From: an uncultured Lachnotalea sp.
Lineage (GTDB): Bacteria; Bacillota; Clostridia; Lachnospirales; Lachnospiraceae
Reading direction: 5' to 3'
Assembly (NCBI GenBank): GCA_948470255.1
Contig: CAOKOS010000007.1
Coordinates: 1-64,000 of the forward strand
Length of the DNA stretch: 64,000 nucleotides
The translations under genes were made by a program, and so were the position numbers. The first letter of the stretch is position 1. Each line of letters opens with the position of its first letter. Under the pieces are notes generated by a model, which did no database searches, was not told where the DNA came from, and saw only the letters and a list, made by a program, of their open reading frames with translations. Positions 10,423 through 20,758 of this stretch are shown here, one piece after another.

Positions 10423-11268
10423 ATGGCACTTTCTAGTTATGTGGAGCTGCTAAACTATGCAAAGGAACATAAAATTACAATCGGGGCATTTAATGCATTG
10501 AATATGGAGATTGTGCAGGCGCTTGTGTCTGCCGCAGACAAAATGGACGCACCGGTCATTGTGCAGACATATCATGGGCATGTGGATTTCGCAGGGGCGG
10601 ATTATATGAAAGCCATTGCAGAAGTGGCTTCCGGCCATTCTTGCGTAAAAATTGCCATGGGGCTGGATCACGGGCGTTCCTACGACCAGGCAAAGCTTTG
10701 TATAGATGCCGGATACAGCGGAGTGATGATTGACCTGGCTTCAGAAGATTATGAATATAATGTAAAAGAAACCTGCCGGGTGGTGGAGCTGGCCCATGCA
10801 AAGGGAGTTTCTGTGGAAGCGGAGCTGGGAACCATTGTGGATGCAGACCGTACGCCGGATGAGATTGCAAAAGGGTATACCGACCCGGAAGTGGCAAGGC
10901 GTTTTGTGAAAGATACGGGAATAGACTGTCTGGCAGTGTCCATCGGGACTGCCCATGGTACCTATAAATACACCCCTGAAATCAATTTTGAGCTGCTGGG
11001 GGAACTTCTGGATACGGTGCAGTGTCCCATTGTGGTCCACGGAGGATCCGGGACGCCGGATGAGGACGTGGAAAAGATGGTTCGGATGGGGATTGCGAAA
11101 CTAAATGTGGGGACAGATTTTTTTAACGCTTATAACGATGCGCTTTACAGTTTTTATAGAGAATCCACACCCCGATGCGATATTGTGAAGGCTCTTACAT
11201 CTGCCCGCAGCGCGGTGGAACAGGTGGCGCTCAGGAAGCTGGATATTCTGACACGGTTTCGGATATAA
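10423..11268 (+). CDS. Class II ketose-bisphosphate aldolase
   Basis: IGAFNALNMEIVQALV, MGLDHGRS, VEAELGTI, GGSGTPDEDV; ATG at 10399 is an alternative start. Confidence 0.92.
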   Translation: MALSSYVELLNYAKEHKITIGAFNALNMEIVQALVSAADKMDAPVIVQTYHGHVDFAGADYMKAIAEVASGHSCVKIAMGLDHGRSYDQAKLCIDAGYSGVMIDLASEDYEYNVKETCRVVELAHAKGVSVEAELGTIVDADRTPDEIAKGYTDPEVARRFVKDTGIDCLAVSIGTAHGTYKYTPEINFELLGELLDTVQCPIVVHGGSGTPDEDVEKMVRMGIAKLNVGTDFFNAYNDALYSFYRESTPRCDIVKALTSARSAVEQVALRKLDILTRFRI

Positions 11269-11283
11269 AATGGAGAGGCAGAT

Positions 11284-12783
11284 ATGAAAGCAGCGTATAT
11301 CGGGCTTGATGTGGGGACTTCCGGCTGTAAGGCGGCAGTCATGGATGAGACGGGAAGACTTTATATGTCTGTCCGCAAGGAATATGGATTTGAGATGCCG
11401 GGACCAGGAATGGTGGAATTAAATCCACAGACTGTCTGGAATGAAGTCTGCAGGGCGCTTTCTGAAGCGGCCGGAAAATGCCGGGGCATGGAGCTTAAGA
11501 TGCTGGCTGTCTCTTCCATAGGAGAAGCAGTGGTAATGACAGACAGAAAGGGGAATATCCTGCGCAACGGGATTACTTATCTGGATGGCAGGGGGGCATG
11601 GACAAGCGCTTATATCAGGGAAAAGGCGGATGAGAAGTGGCTCCACAGCCATACGGGAGTGCCGGTGAATCCTATGTATACGTTAAACCGACATCTCTGG
11701 CTCAGGAAACATCAGCCTGATATTCTGGAAAAAACGGCACATTATTTTTTATTCGGGGATTTTATCACGTGGAAATTGACTGGGGAAAGAATGATCGATC
11801 CCTCCAGTGCATCAAGAACTATGCTTTTTGACGCCGGGGGGCTTTCCTGGTCAAAAGAGGTGGGAAGCCGGTTTGGAATACCGGTGGAACGTTTTTCACA
11901 GGTGGAAAAAACCGGTACAGTGGTGGGAACCTTGTGCCCAGAGGCTACAAAGCGGACAGGGCTTCCAGAAACTTTGAAAGTAGTCCTGGGATGCCATGAC
12001 CAGTGCAGCGCGCTTTTGGGGGCGGGGGCTGTTTCTCCGGGAGATATTATGGCAGGAGAAGGTTCCACGGAAAGCATCAACCTCATTGCTGGAAAAGAGG
12101 ATTTTTGCAAAAATTTTTATGAAAAGCAGCTTTGCTTTGAACCTTATGTGATTCCGGGACAGTATATTGTCCCGGTGGGGCAGCTGTCCCATGGAACCAG
12201 TATTCGGTGGTTTGTAAAAAATATATGGCGCAAAGAGCCGGAAGCGGACAGGCGCGGGAAAGATATCTATGAGCTGGCGGAGGAGGAATGTGCGTCTGAT
12301 TCGGGAGAATTATACTTTCTTCCTTACCTTTCCAGAGTGAAAAGTATGGACGGTTCCAATCCGGCCCTCGGCGTATTTTTAGGCCTGGATGTCGGAACGA
12401 AGGCGCCACAGATGTACCGGGCGCTTTTGGAGGGGCTCTGTTTTGAATCGCGAAAGAATTTTGAAGTTTTTCTGGAACTTGGTTTTCCCATCCGCCAGAT
12501 CACTGCTTCAGGAGGATGCTCCAGATCTTCCCTGTTTATGCAGATGAAATCAGATGTTTTGGAGCATCCGGTGAGGATTTTGAAAAATCCGGATGCGGGT
12601 ACCCTGGGACTTGGCATGGTCTGTGCAGTAGCTGATGGGGTTTACAAAGATTACACGGAGGCTGCAAATGTGTTTGTGCAGTTTGGGAGAGAGTACAGCC
12701 CACAGGCAGATTACAAAGAAAAATACAGAAAATACCTTGCCATAAGCCAGTGGGTGAAGGAACTATACAGGAATTTGCGATAA
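11284..12783 (+). CDS. FGGY-family carbohydrate kinase (xylulokinase-like)
   Basis: GLDVGTSGCKAAVMDETG, ASGGCSRSSLFMQM. Confidence 0.92.
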   Translation: MKAAYIGLDVGTSGCKAAVMDETGRLYMSVRKEYGFEMPGPGMVELNPQTVWNEVCRALSEAAGKCRGMELKMLAVSSIGEAVVMTDRKGNILRNGITYLDGRGAWTSAYIREKADEKWLHSHTGVPVNPMYTLNRHLWLRKHQPDILEKTAHYFLFGDFITWKLTGERMIDPSSASRTMLFDAGGLSWSKEVGSRFGIPVERFSQVEKTGTVVGTLCPEATKRTGLPETLKVVLGCHDQCSALLGAGAVSPGDIMAGEGSTESINLIAGKEDFCKNFYEKQLCFEPYVIPGQYIVPVGQLSHGTSIRWFVKNIWRKEPEADRRGKDIYELAEEECASDSGELYFLPYLSRVKSMDGSNPALGVFLGLDVGTKAPQMYRALLEGLCFESRKNFEVFLELGFPIRQITASGGCSRSSLFMQMKSDVLEHPVRILKNPDAGTLGLGMVCAVADGVYKDYTEAANVFVQFGREYSPQADYKEKYRKYLAISQWVKELYRNLR

Positions 12784-12901
12784 GGACAAGGTACATGGGA
12801 CTGTGAAAAAAATTAAAGGGAGAAACCGGTTGTAAAATCCATATGACGGTGCTACAATCAAAGCGGACTCGAGTAAATACGACAGAAACAGAGGAGATTG
12901 T

Positions 12902-14251
12902 ATGTTATTTTCAAGCCGTGATTTGCGAAGGCTTTTGATACCGCTGATTATTGAGCAGTTTCTGGCTGTTTTGGTGGGTATGATTGATGTGGTGATGGTG
13001 GCGGAAGTGGGGGAGGCTGCCGTGTCGGGAGTATCCCTGGTGGACGCCATCAACCTGCTTTTGATTCAGCTTTTGGCTGCCATGGCAACGGGAGGCGCCG
13101 TGGTGGCAGGGCAGCTTCTCGGGTGTAAAAATGCGGAGAGGGCCTGCCACGCCGCCAATCAGCTTCTTTTGGTGACTACGGTATTTTCCGGCGGGATTAT
13201 GGCTTTGTCGCTGTTGGGAAACAAGGTGATTTTAAGTACCTTGTTCGGAAAAATCGAAGCGGATGTCATGTCCAATGCCAGGCTTTATTTTTATATCACA
13301 TCCCTTTCGTTCCCTTTTCTTGCCATCTATAATTCCTGCGCCGCCCTTTACCGGGTCATGGGAAATTCCAAGGTTTCCATGGAAACGTCCCTGGTGATGA
13401 ACGGTATGAATATTGCCGGCAATGCGCTGGGAGTTTATGTGCTCCGGGTGGGGGTGGCCGGGGTGGCGGTACCTACTTTGATTTCACGGATGACTGCCGC
13501 GGCTATTATGCTCTATATTATTCGCAATGAAAAAAATGCTGTCCATGTGGACCGCCGTCTGCGCCTGGGATATGAGCCTGCCATGATCCGGCAGATTTTA
13601 AAAATCGGTGTGCCCAGCGGGATGGAAAACGGAATGTTCCAGTTTGGGAAAATCATGCTGCAGAGCCTTGTTTCTACCATGGGAACCACGGCCATTGCCG
13701 GTTTTGCCGTAGCTGGAAACATGGCGACTTTGGAGTACCTTCCGGGTACGGCCCTGGGCATGGGTATGGTGACGGTGGTATCCCAGTGTGTCGGCGCAAA
13801 AGAATTTGGCCAGGTGAAGTATTACGTGAAAAGGCTTGTGCTGTTAAATTATGGGATTCTTTTGGGTATCGTTTTGGTGATCGGACTGATTCATAAGCCT
13901 GTCATCAGTATTTATCAGTTGTCACCAGAGTCGGCAGCCGTGGCGGCAGGGCTGATTTTGTTTCATGGGTTTGCCATGTCCGTCTGGCCTCCGGCATTTC
14001 TTCTTCCCCATGCCCTGCGGGCGGCTTCGGATGTAACCTTTACAATGGTAGTTTCTGTGTCGTCCATGTGGGTCTTCCGCATTGGTATGGCTTACCTGCT
14101 GGTGCGGGTGTTCCACACTTCTGTCATGGGCGTCTGGATTGCCATGAGCATTGACTGGATTTTTCGGGCCATTGTTTTCACGGGAAGGATGCTTAAAGGG
14201 AAATGGATGCGCCACGGCTCGGAGGAGCGGCTAAAAAGAAGAGAAAGTTAA
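12902..14251 (+). CDS. MATE-family efflux transporter
   Basis: 449-aa polytopic protein; IPLIIEQFLAVLVGMIDVVMV; no close start codon alternatives. Confidence 0.92.
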   Translation: MLFSSRDLRRLLIPLIIEQFLAVLVGMIDVVMVAEVGEAAVSGVSLVDAINLLLIQLLAAMATGGAVVAGQLLGCKNAERACHAANQLLLVTTVFSGGIMALSLLGNKVILSTLFGKIEADVMSNARLYFYITSLSFPFLAIYNSCAALYRVMGNSKVSMETSLVMNGMNIAGNALGVYVLRVGVAGVAVPTLISRMTAAAIMLYIIRNEKNAVHVDRRLRLGYEPAMIRQILKIGVPSGMENGMFQFGKIMLQSLVSTMGTTAIAGFAVAGNMATLEYLPGTALGMGMVTVVSQCVGAKEFGQVKYYVKRLVLLNYGILLGIVLVIGLIHKPVISIYQLSPESAAVAAGLILFHGFAMSVWPPAFLLPHALRAASDVTFTMVVSVSSMWVFRIGMAYLLVRVFHTSVMGVWIAMSIDWIFRAIVFTGRMLKGKWMRHGSEERLKRRES

Positions 14252-14279
14252 ATTCCCCGTTTGTGAAACGGGGAATTTG
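14251..14279 (+). terminator. Rho-independent-like terminator after the MATE gene
   Basis: AATTCCCCGTTT gtg AAACGGGGAATTT. Confidence 0.6.
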
Positions 14280-14392
14280 TAGTATACTGGAAGTAATGTA
14301 AAAAGGAACGGAGAGGGGGGAGCTTCACCGGTAAAAGAAGTGCGCAATGTTCCAAACACGAGTAAATATTAAAGAAAGAATGGAGAAAAACA

Positions 14393-15913
14393 GTGAAATA
14401 TTTAATGGGAATTGATAATGGCGGGACTTTTGTAAAAGCGGGCCTAGTGGATGAAAATGGGAATTTGGCAGCGGTGGCCAGGGAGCCCATCCAGAACCAG
14501 ACGCCCCAGCCTGGTTTTACGGAGCGGGATATGGATGCACTCTGGGAACAAAATGCAAAGGTTATAAAATCGGCCATGGAGAAAAGCGGTATCCGTCCGG
14601 AAGATGTGGCCGGAGTCTCTTTTTCCGGCCATGGGAAAGGGCTTTATCTGGTGGGAGAGGACGGCGCCCCTTCTTATGCCGGAATCCTTTCTACGGATAC
14701 CAGGGCCTGGAGATATGTGAAAAAGTGGAAAGAGGACGGCACGGCGGAAAAAGTGTATCAAAAGACGTTCCAGGATATCTTAGCCTGCCAGCCGGTCAGC
14801 CTTTTAGCCTGGCTGAAAGATCATGCAGAGGGGGTACTAGAGCGGACGAAGTATATTTTCTCCATCAATGATTACATCCGTTTTTGCCTGACGGGCGTGG
14901 CCAACGGGGAATATACTAATTTTTCCGGGGCAAACCTGGTGAACCTTACGACAGCCGCTTATGACAAAGAGCTTCTTGGATATTTCGGCTTGGAGATGGT
15001 TTATGACAAGCTTCCTCCCCTTAAGTTTTCTGCTGACATTTGCGGGACGGTGACAGAGAAGGCGGCAGAAAAGACGGGGCTTGCGGCCGGGACGCCGGTG
15101 ATGGCTGGAATGTTTGATGTGGATGCCTGTGGAATTGCTTCCGGCATTTACGATGAAGACCCCATGTGTATGATTGCAGGGACATGGAGTATCAACGAGT
15201 ACATTACAAAGGCGCCCATTACAAACGGTACGGTGGCTCTTAATTCCATGTTCTGTATTCCCGGCTATTTCCTGATTGAGGAAAGCAGCCCTACTTCGGC
15301 GGGGAATATGCAGTGGTTCATTGACGAGCTGCTGGCTGAAAAAAAGACGGAGCTGAAAGCAGAGGGGAAAAGCATTTATGATTTTACCAATGAAGCGGTG
15401 GCATCCGTTGAACCGGGGGACAGCAATGTGATTTTCCTTCCATTTTTAAACGGCTCCAATGAAGACGCCCTGGCCAGGGGCAGTTTCATAGGGCTGACGG
15501 ATTTTCACGGAAGGGCCCATATGTTGCGGGCGGTATATGAAGGAATCGTATTTTCCCACCTGACCCATGTGAAACGGCTTCTTGCCAACAGGGAGGCGCC
15601 GGAAGCTATCCGTCTGGCAGGCGGGGCTGCCAATTCGGAAGTCTGGGTGCAGATTTTTGCCGATGTGCTGCAGATCCCTATTGAGACGGTGGCCTGTGAT
15701 GAACAGGGAATCATGGGGGCAGCCATGGCCGCCGGAATTGGCGCGGGGATTTTTGGAAGCTACGCGGAGGCGGCGGAAAGCCTGGTACATGTATCGAAGA
15801 AAGTTTTCCCGAGGGCGGAATATGCGGCTGTTTATGAAAAGAAATATCAGCTCTACCGGAAGGTGGTTGACGCGCTGTCCGGCGTCTGGGAAGGTTTAAA
15901 CGATTTGAAATAG
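14393..15913 (+). CDS. FGGY-family carbohydrate kinase (L-xylulokinase/LyxK-like)
   Basis: GIDNGGTFVKAGLVDENG, LAGGAANSEVWVQIFADVL. Confidence 0.9.
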   Translation: MKYLMGIDNGGTFVKAGLVDENGNLAAVAREPIQNQTPQPGFTERDMDALWEQNAKVIKSAMEKSGIRPEDVAGVSFSGHGKGLYLVGEDGAPSYAGILSTDTRAWRYVKKWKEDGTAEKVYQKTFQDILACQPVSLLAWLKDHAEGVLERTKYIFSINDYIRFCLTGVANGEYTNFSGANLVNLTTAAYDKELLGYFGLEMVYDKLPPLKFSADICGTVTEKAAEKTGLAAGTPVMAGMFDVDACGIASGIYDEDPMCMIAGTWSINEYITKAPITNGTVALNSMFCIPGYFLIEESSPTSAGNMQWFIDELLAEKKTELKAEGKSIYDFTNEAVASVEPGDSNVIFLPFLNGSNEDALARGSFIGLTDFHGRAHMLRAVYEGIVFSHLTHVKRLLANREAPEAIRLAGGAANSEVWVQIFADVLQIPIETVACDEQGIMGAAMAAGIGAGIFGSYAEAAESLVHVSKKVFPRAEYAAVYEKKYQLYRKVVDALSGVWEGLNDLK

Positions 15914-15928
15914 GGGAGGAGAAAAGCA

Positions 15929-16798
15929 ATGTACACTTTACATAAAACACCCATAGGAATTTATGAAAAGGCTTTGCCAAACGCATTTACCTGGAAGGAG
16001 AAAATGCTGGCGGCGAAAGAAGCCGGTTTTGATTTTATTGAAATATCAGTGGATGAATCGGATGAGCGTCTGGCCCGCCTGGACTGGGATCAGGAAACCA
16101 TACGGGAAATGCGGGATTTGATGGATGAAACGGGAATTACTTTCCCCAGTATGTGCTTAAGCGCCCACAGACGGTTCCCTTTTGGAAGTAAAAATCCAGA
16201 AACCAGGAAAAAAGCGTATGAAGTCATGGAAAAAGGAATCCTTCTGGCAAGAGCCCTTGGCGTAGGCTGTATCCAGCTGGCCACCTATGACGTGTATTAT
16301 GAAGAGTCCGATGAGGAGACAAAGGCGCTTTTCCTTCAGGGGATGAAAGACTCTGTAAAGATGGCGGCGAAAGCCGGGGTAATCCTGGCTATGGAGATCA
16401 TGGACACGGCCTTTGTAGGTACGATTCTCCGTTCTACCCATTATCTGAGGGAAATTCCCTCTCCCTATTTTAAAATTTATCCTGATATGGGGAACCTGAC
16501 GCAGTTTTCCGCTGATCCGGAAAGCGAATTTGAGCTGGGGCTTCCCGAAATTGCGGCCATCCATGTGAAAGAGACAAAGCCAGGAGTGTTTAAATGTGTT
16601 CCTTTCGGAACCGGTACGGTACGGTTTGCGGATTTGTTTAAAAAGCTCCATGAAATTGGCTATGCCGGGCGGTTCATGGTGGAAATGTGGGCAGATACCA
16701 CCCGTACTTATACCATGGAGGAGGCAGTAGCAGAAATCAGGACGGCCAGGGAATTTGTCCTTCAGAAAATGGCAGAAGGGGGATATACATTAGAATAG
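15929..16798 (+). CDS. L-ribulose-5-phosphate 3-epimerase (UlaE/SgbU-like)
   Basis: GIYEKALPNAFTWKEKMLAAKEAGFDFIEISVDESDERLARLDW; VEMWAD near the C-terminus. Confidence 0.9.
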   Translation: MYTLHKTPIGIYEKALPNAFTWKEKMLAAKEAGFDFIEISVDESDERLARLDWDQETIREMRDLMDETGITFPSMCLSAHRRFPFGSKNPETRKKAYEVMEKGILLARALGVGCIQLATYDVYYEESDEETKALFLQGMKDSVKMAAKAGVILAMEIMDTAFVGTILRSTHYLREIPSPYFKIYPDMGNLTQFSADPESEFELGLPEIAAIHVKETKPGVFKCVPFGTGTVRFADLFKKLHEIGYAGRFMVEMWADTTRTYTMEEAVAEIRTAREFVLQKMAEGGYTLE

Positions 16799-16810
16799 AG
16801 AGTATCCATA

Positions 16811-16856
16811 AAAAGGGCTGTCGCAGAATATCTTATATTTTGCGGCGGTCCTTTTT
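16811..16856 (+). terminator. Stem-loop terminator belonging to a dispersed repeat family
   Basis: GGGCTGTCGCAGAATAT...ATATTTTGCGGCGGTCC then a T run. Confidence 0.65.
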
Positions 16857-17041
16857 GTATTTCATAGGAACAGACACAAATATCAGACTTATATATTGTA
16901 ACAGTCTCCTTTTATCGTATCCAGTCGAAAAATATGACAAATTTTATCATATTTGGTTGAATTTGGAAATTTTATGTGATAGATTAACATACAAAAGCAT
17001 TTCCATCAACAGGTAATTTTGACTGGCGTAGGTGATTGTAT

Positions 17042-18373
17042 ATGGTACGAGAATATATGGAGCAGAATGTATATGAAGCTTTGCAGCAACGTTTGAAATT
17101 TGTCTTTGATGAATTTGAGAACATTTACCTGTCTTTTTCAGGAGGAAAAGACAGCGGATTGCTTTTAAACCTGGTGCTTGATTTCCAGAAGAAATATTAC
17201 CCGGAGCGGAAAATCGGTGTATTCCACCAGGACTTTGAGGCTCAGTATACGGTGACGACGGAGTATGTGGAGCGGACTTTTGAGCGGATTAAGGATGAGG
17301 TGGAACCTTACTGGGTATGTCTGCCCATGGCCACCAGAACAGCCTTGAGCAGCTATGAGATGTATTGGTATCCATGGGATGATACAAAAAAAGAAATCTG
17401 GGTTAGAAACATGCCGGATAAGGAATATGTTATTAATTTGGAAAACAACCCCATGACCACTTACCGTTACCGGATGCATCAGGAAGACTTGGCCAGGCAG
17501 TTTGGGCGGTGGTACTGCCAGAGCCATGGCGAAAAAAAGACAGTCTGCCTTTTGGGGATGAGGGCTGACGAATCCCTGCAAAGGTACAGTGGGTTTTTAA
17601 ACAAAAAGTACGGGTACAAAGAGCAGTGCTGGATCAGTAGGCAGCATAAGGAGGTTTGGTGCGCCTCACCGATGTTTGACTGGTCGGCGGAAGACATCTG
17701 GCACGCCAATTACTTGTTTGAATATGATTATAACCGTCTTTATGACCTTTATTATATGGCGGGATTAAAGGTTTCCCAAATGCGTGTGGCCTCCCCGTTC
17801 AATGACTATTCCAAAGATTCCCTGAACCTGTACCGTGTCATTGATCCGGAAATATGGGTGAAATTGGTGGGAAGAGTCCGGGGGGCAAATTTTGCCTGTA
17901 TTTATGGCAGGACCAAGGCCATGGGATACCGGAATATTTCTCTTCCGGAGGGGCATACCTGGAAATCCTATACCATGTTTCTCCTGGATACCCTCCCGGT
18001 GCGCCTGCGGAACAATTACGCGAAAAAGTTCAATGCCTCTATTGAATTCTGGCATAAAACGGGAGGAGGCCTGGATGAAGAAACCATCCGGGAGTTGGAG
18101 GAAAGGGGCTACAAAATCCGTAGAAACGGCATTTCTAATTATACTCTCAGCAAGAAATCCAGAATTGTTTTTCTTGAAAAAATTCCAGATGATACGGATG
18201 ATATCAAATCGACAAAGGACATTCCGAGCTGGAAAAGGATGTGTTACTGCATTTTAAAAAATGATCATATCTGCCGTTTTATGGGCTTTGGAATGACGAG
18301 GCAGCAGCAGAAACGGATTGATACAATCAGAAGGAAATACAAAAGTGTGGAGGGAATGGAGAATGGAGTATAA
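17042..18373 (+). CDS. Phosphoadenosine-phosphosulfate-reductase-like protein (IbrA-like, DUF3440-type)
   Basis: PP-loop SFSGGKDSGLLLNLVLDF near the N-terminus; IGVFHQDFEAQY. Confidence 0.85.
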   Translation: MVREYMEQNVYEALQQRLKFVFDEFENIYLSFSGGKDSGLLLNLVLDFQKKYYPERKIGVFHQDFEAQYTVTTEYVERTFERIKDEVEPYWVCLPMATRTALSSYEMYWYPWDDTKKEIWVRNMPDKEYVINLENNPMTTYRYRMHQEDLARQFGRWYCQSHGEKKTVCLLGMRADESLQRYSGFLNKKYGYKEQCWISRQHKEVWCASPMFDWSAEDIWHANYLFEYDYNRLYDLYYMAGLKVSQMRVASPFNDYSKDSLNLYRVIDPEIWVKLVGRVRGANFACIYGRTKAMGYRNISLPEGHTWKSYTMFLLDTLPVRLRNNYAKKFNASIEFWHKTGGGLDEETIRELEERGYKIRRNGISNYTLSKKSRIVFLEKIPDDTDDIKSTKDIPSWKRMCYCILKNDHICRFMGFGMTRQQQKRIDTIRRKYKSVEGMENGV

Positions 18374-18896
18374 AAGTCCTGTTTACCATGTGATTGCAGT
18401 CCCCATTGACCGGGTAAAACCAAATACTTATAATCCCAATACCGTGGCGCCGCCGGAGATGCGGCTGCTCTATGAGAGTATCAAAGCTGATGGCTATACA
18501 ATGCCCATTGTCTGTTATTATAACCAGGCGGCGGAAAATTATATTATTGTGGACGGGTTCCACCGTTACCGGATTATGCTGGAGCATCCGGATATTTATG
18601 AGCGGGAGAAGGGGATGCTGCCGGTTTCGGTCATCAATAAACCCATTGACCAGAGGATGGCCAGCACCATCCGCCATAACAGGGCCAGGGGAAGCCACGA
18701 TGTAGACTTGATGAGTAATATAGTGAAAGAACTCCATGAACTGGGACGTTCCGACGCCTGGATTTCCAAGCATTTGGGGATGGACCGGGATGAAATCCTG
18801 CGCTTAAAGCAGATTACGGGCTTGGCGGCCTTATTTAAAGACGTGAAATTCGGGAAAGCCTGGAGGCCTGCAGATGTGGCGGAGGAGGCAGAGTAA
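18363..18896 (+). CDS. ParB/Srx-like domain protein (IbrB-like)
   Basis: VKPNTYNPNTVAPPEMRLLYESIKADGYTMPIVCY...IIVDGFHRYR; ATG at 18363 overlaps the end of the upstream gene. Confidence 0.85.
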   Translation: MEYKSPVYHVIAVPIDRVKPNTYNPNTVAPPEMRLLYESIKADGYTMPIVCYYNQAAENYIIVDGFHRYRIMLEHPDIYEREKGMLPVSVINKPIDQRMASTIRHNRARGSHDVDLMSNIVKELHELGRSDAWISKHLGMDRDEILRLKQITGLAALFKDVKFGKAWRPADVAEEAE

Positions 18897-18911
18897 AAAC
18901 CATAAAAACAA

Positions 18912-18964
18912 AAAATTCCGGATGCGGGAGACTGGCTGGCAGTATGCACCCGCATCCGAATTTG
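18912..18964. terminator. Bidirectional terminator between convergent operons
   Basis: CGGATGCGGG...CCCGCATCCG flanked by A/T tracts. Confidence 0.6.
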
Positions 18965-18983
18965 TACAGGGACTTGAGAGGGT

Positions 18984-19955
18984 TTAGCCGTAGTGGATCC
19001 CATCCCAGTAAATACATTCATTTACGATGGTTTCTGGGAGAAGCTGGACGCCGTCAAGGGCCCATTTTTTGTATTCGGCAAAACCTGTCCGGTCAATGAT
19101 ATAGCCAATATGCTCTTTGCCGCCGGGGGCGGCCTGGTCAATGTATTCCTTGACAAAGCGGTAAGTGTTAAGGATGATTTTTACAATGCTGTCTTCATCG
19201 GCCCAGATAAGGAAATCTTTTCCAAGACGGGGGTTACGTTTCCCTGTCCGCCCCATGATGGATAAGCGGTAATATTTCTTTTCACTTCTGGTAAAAGCCC
19301 TGGTAGGGCATTTTGTGATGCAGACACCGCAGCCAATGCATTTTTCCGTGTCGCGGACGATTTTATAATTTTCCATCCGCAGGGCGTCCACGGAAAAGTT
19401 TTTGCAGCCTTTGATACAGGCTTTGCAGGCCACACAGCGGGCTGGGTCATACTGGGGCATGGTCATTCCGATGATACCGAAATCATGGAGGCGGACTTTG
19501 GCGCAGTCATTGGGGCAGCCGGTGAGGGCAATTTTAAAATGGAGGTCATTGGGGAAAATCTCTTTTTCAATCCGTTTGGCAAATTTTGCCGTATTGTAAT
19601 TGGCAAAGGGACAGACATTGTTTCCAATACAGGCGCTCACATTTCTTGTGCCGGAAGCTGGATATCCGCCGCCTTTTTCCGTCTGGTTGATGTCAAGAAG
19701 TTCGATGATGGGCTGGAGCATTTGATTGATGGCGTCCATATCTTCCAGGTGGATCCCTTCGATTTCAAAACCCTGCCTCGTGGTCAGGTGGACAATACCG
19801 TTTCCGTAGGTTTCGGCGATTTTTTGCACCATTCCTAGGATTTCCGCTTTCAGATAACCGCCGGGGACACGGACGCGGGAAGCGCCGATTCCTCTCTCTT
19901 TACTGATTCTGTATGCATTTTTCTTGGCTTTTTTTGTATTAATATCTAAACTCAC
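18984..19955 (-). CDS. asrC: Anaerobic sulfite reductase subunit C
   Basis: Siroheme/4Fe-4S reductase with ferredoxin motifs CVACKACIKGCK and CIGCGVCITKCP; downstream of AsrB and AsrA homologues. Confidence 0.92.
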   Translation of the reverse strand: MSLDINTKKAKKNAYRISKERGIGASRVRVPGGYLKAEILGMVQKIAETYGNGIVHLTTRQGFEIEGIHLEDMDAINQMLQPIIELLDINQTEKGGGYPASGTRNVSACIGNNVCPFANYNTAKFAKRIEKEIFPNDLHFKIALTGCPNDCAKVRLHDFGIIGMTMPQYDPARCVACKACIKGCKNFSVDALRMENYKIVRDTEKCIGCGVCITKCPTRAFTRSEKKYYRLSIMGRTGKRNPRLGKDFLIWADEDSIVKIILNTYRFVKEYIDQAAPGGKEHIGYIIDRTGFAEYKKWALDGVQLLPETIVNECIYWDGIHYG

Positions 19956-19966
19956 AGATACACCTC

Positions 19967-20758
19967 CTAATCAACCAGATATTTGCCTTTGGCATAATTG
20001 AATACAGGGCCGTCCAGGCAGATATAGGTGGAATTTATCCGGCAGTGGCCGCATTTTCCGAGGCCGCAGCACATTTTCCGCTCCTGGGAAATCCAGATAT
20101 TTTTCTCCGGGACATCCAGCTTCAAAACCTCTGCCGCTGCGGATTTCATCATAACGGGAGGGCCGACAATGAGGAAGGCCGACTGTCCTTTGTCAGAGAC
20201 GGAAAGCTGTGGGATATATTTTGTCACCAGCCCGACAGGGCCTTGGTATCCTTCCGGTGCGGAATCTACAGTCTGGATAACAGTCATATTTTTCTCCCAA
20301 CGGCTGAAATCCTCACGGAAAAGGATATCGGAAGGGGATTTGAACCCGGCGATCAGAGTCATGCCCCGTACCTTTTCAGGATGGCCGGAAAAATAGTCAA
20401 CGACTCCTTTCACCGGGGAGAGTCCTGTCCCCCCGGCAATGACAAATATTTCTTTACCTATGTAATCTTCTGTCCGGAAACCGTTGCCGTAGGGGCCGCG
20501 CATGAGAAGTGTATTTCCTTTATAATGTTCAAAAATCTGGTTGGTGACAGTTCCCACCCGGCGGATGGTCAAGTCCACCATACCGGGCCCGATTCCGCTG
20601 ACAGAAATGGGGGCTTCACCGAATTTTGGTATGGAAACCTCGAAAAACTGTCCGGGCCTTACCTGTCCGGAAAAGCTCATGCGGAAAGTATATTCAATAT
20701 CCGTATGGCGGATGATTTCTTTCACCTGGGAGGGAAAAGGGAGATATACATTGTTCAT
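19967..20758 (-). CDS. asrB: Anaerobic sulfite reductase subunit B
   Basis: Ferredoxin reductase-like; MRGPYGNGF, GGTGLSPVKGV, CCGLGKCGHCRIN. Confidence 0.93.
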   Translation of the reverse strand: MNNVYLPFPSQVKEIIRHTDIEYTFRMSFSGQVRPGQFFEVSIPKFGEAPISVSGIGPGMVDLTIRRVGTVTNQIFEHYKGNTLLMRGPYGNGFRTEDYIGKEIFVIAGGTGLSPVKGVVDYFSGHPEKVRGMTLIAGFKSPSDILFREDFSRWEKNMTVIQTVDSAPEGYQGPVGLVTKYIPQLSVSDKGQSAFLIVGPPVMMKSAAAEVLKLDVPEKNIWISQERKMCCGLGKCGHCRINSTYICLDGPVFNYAKGKYLVD

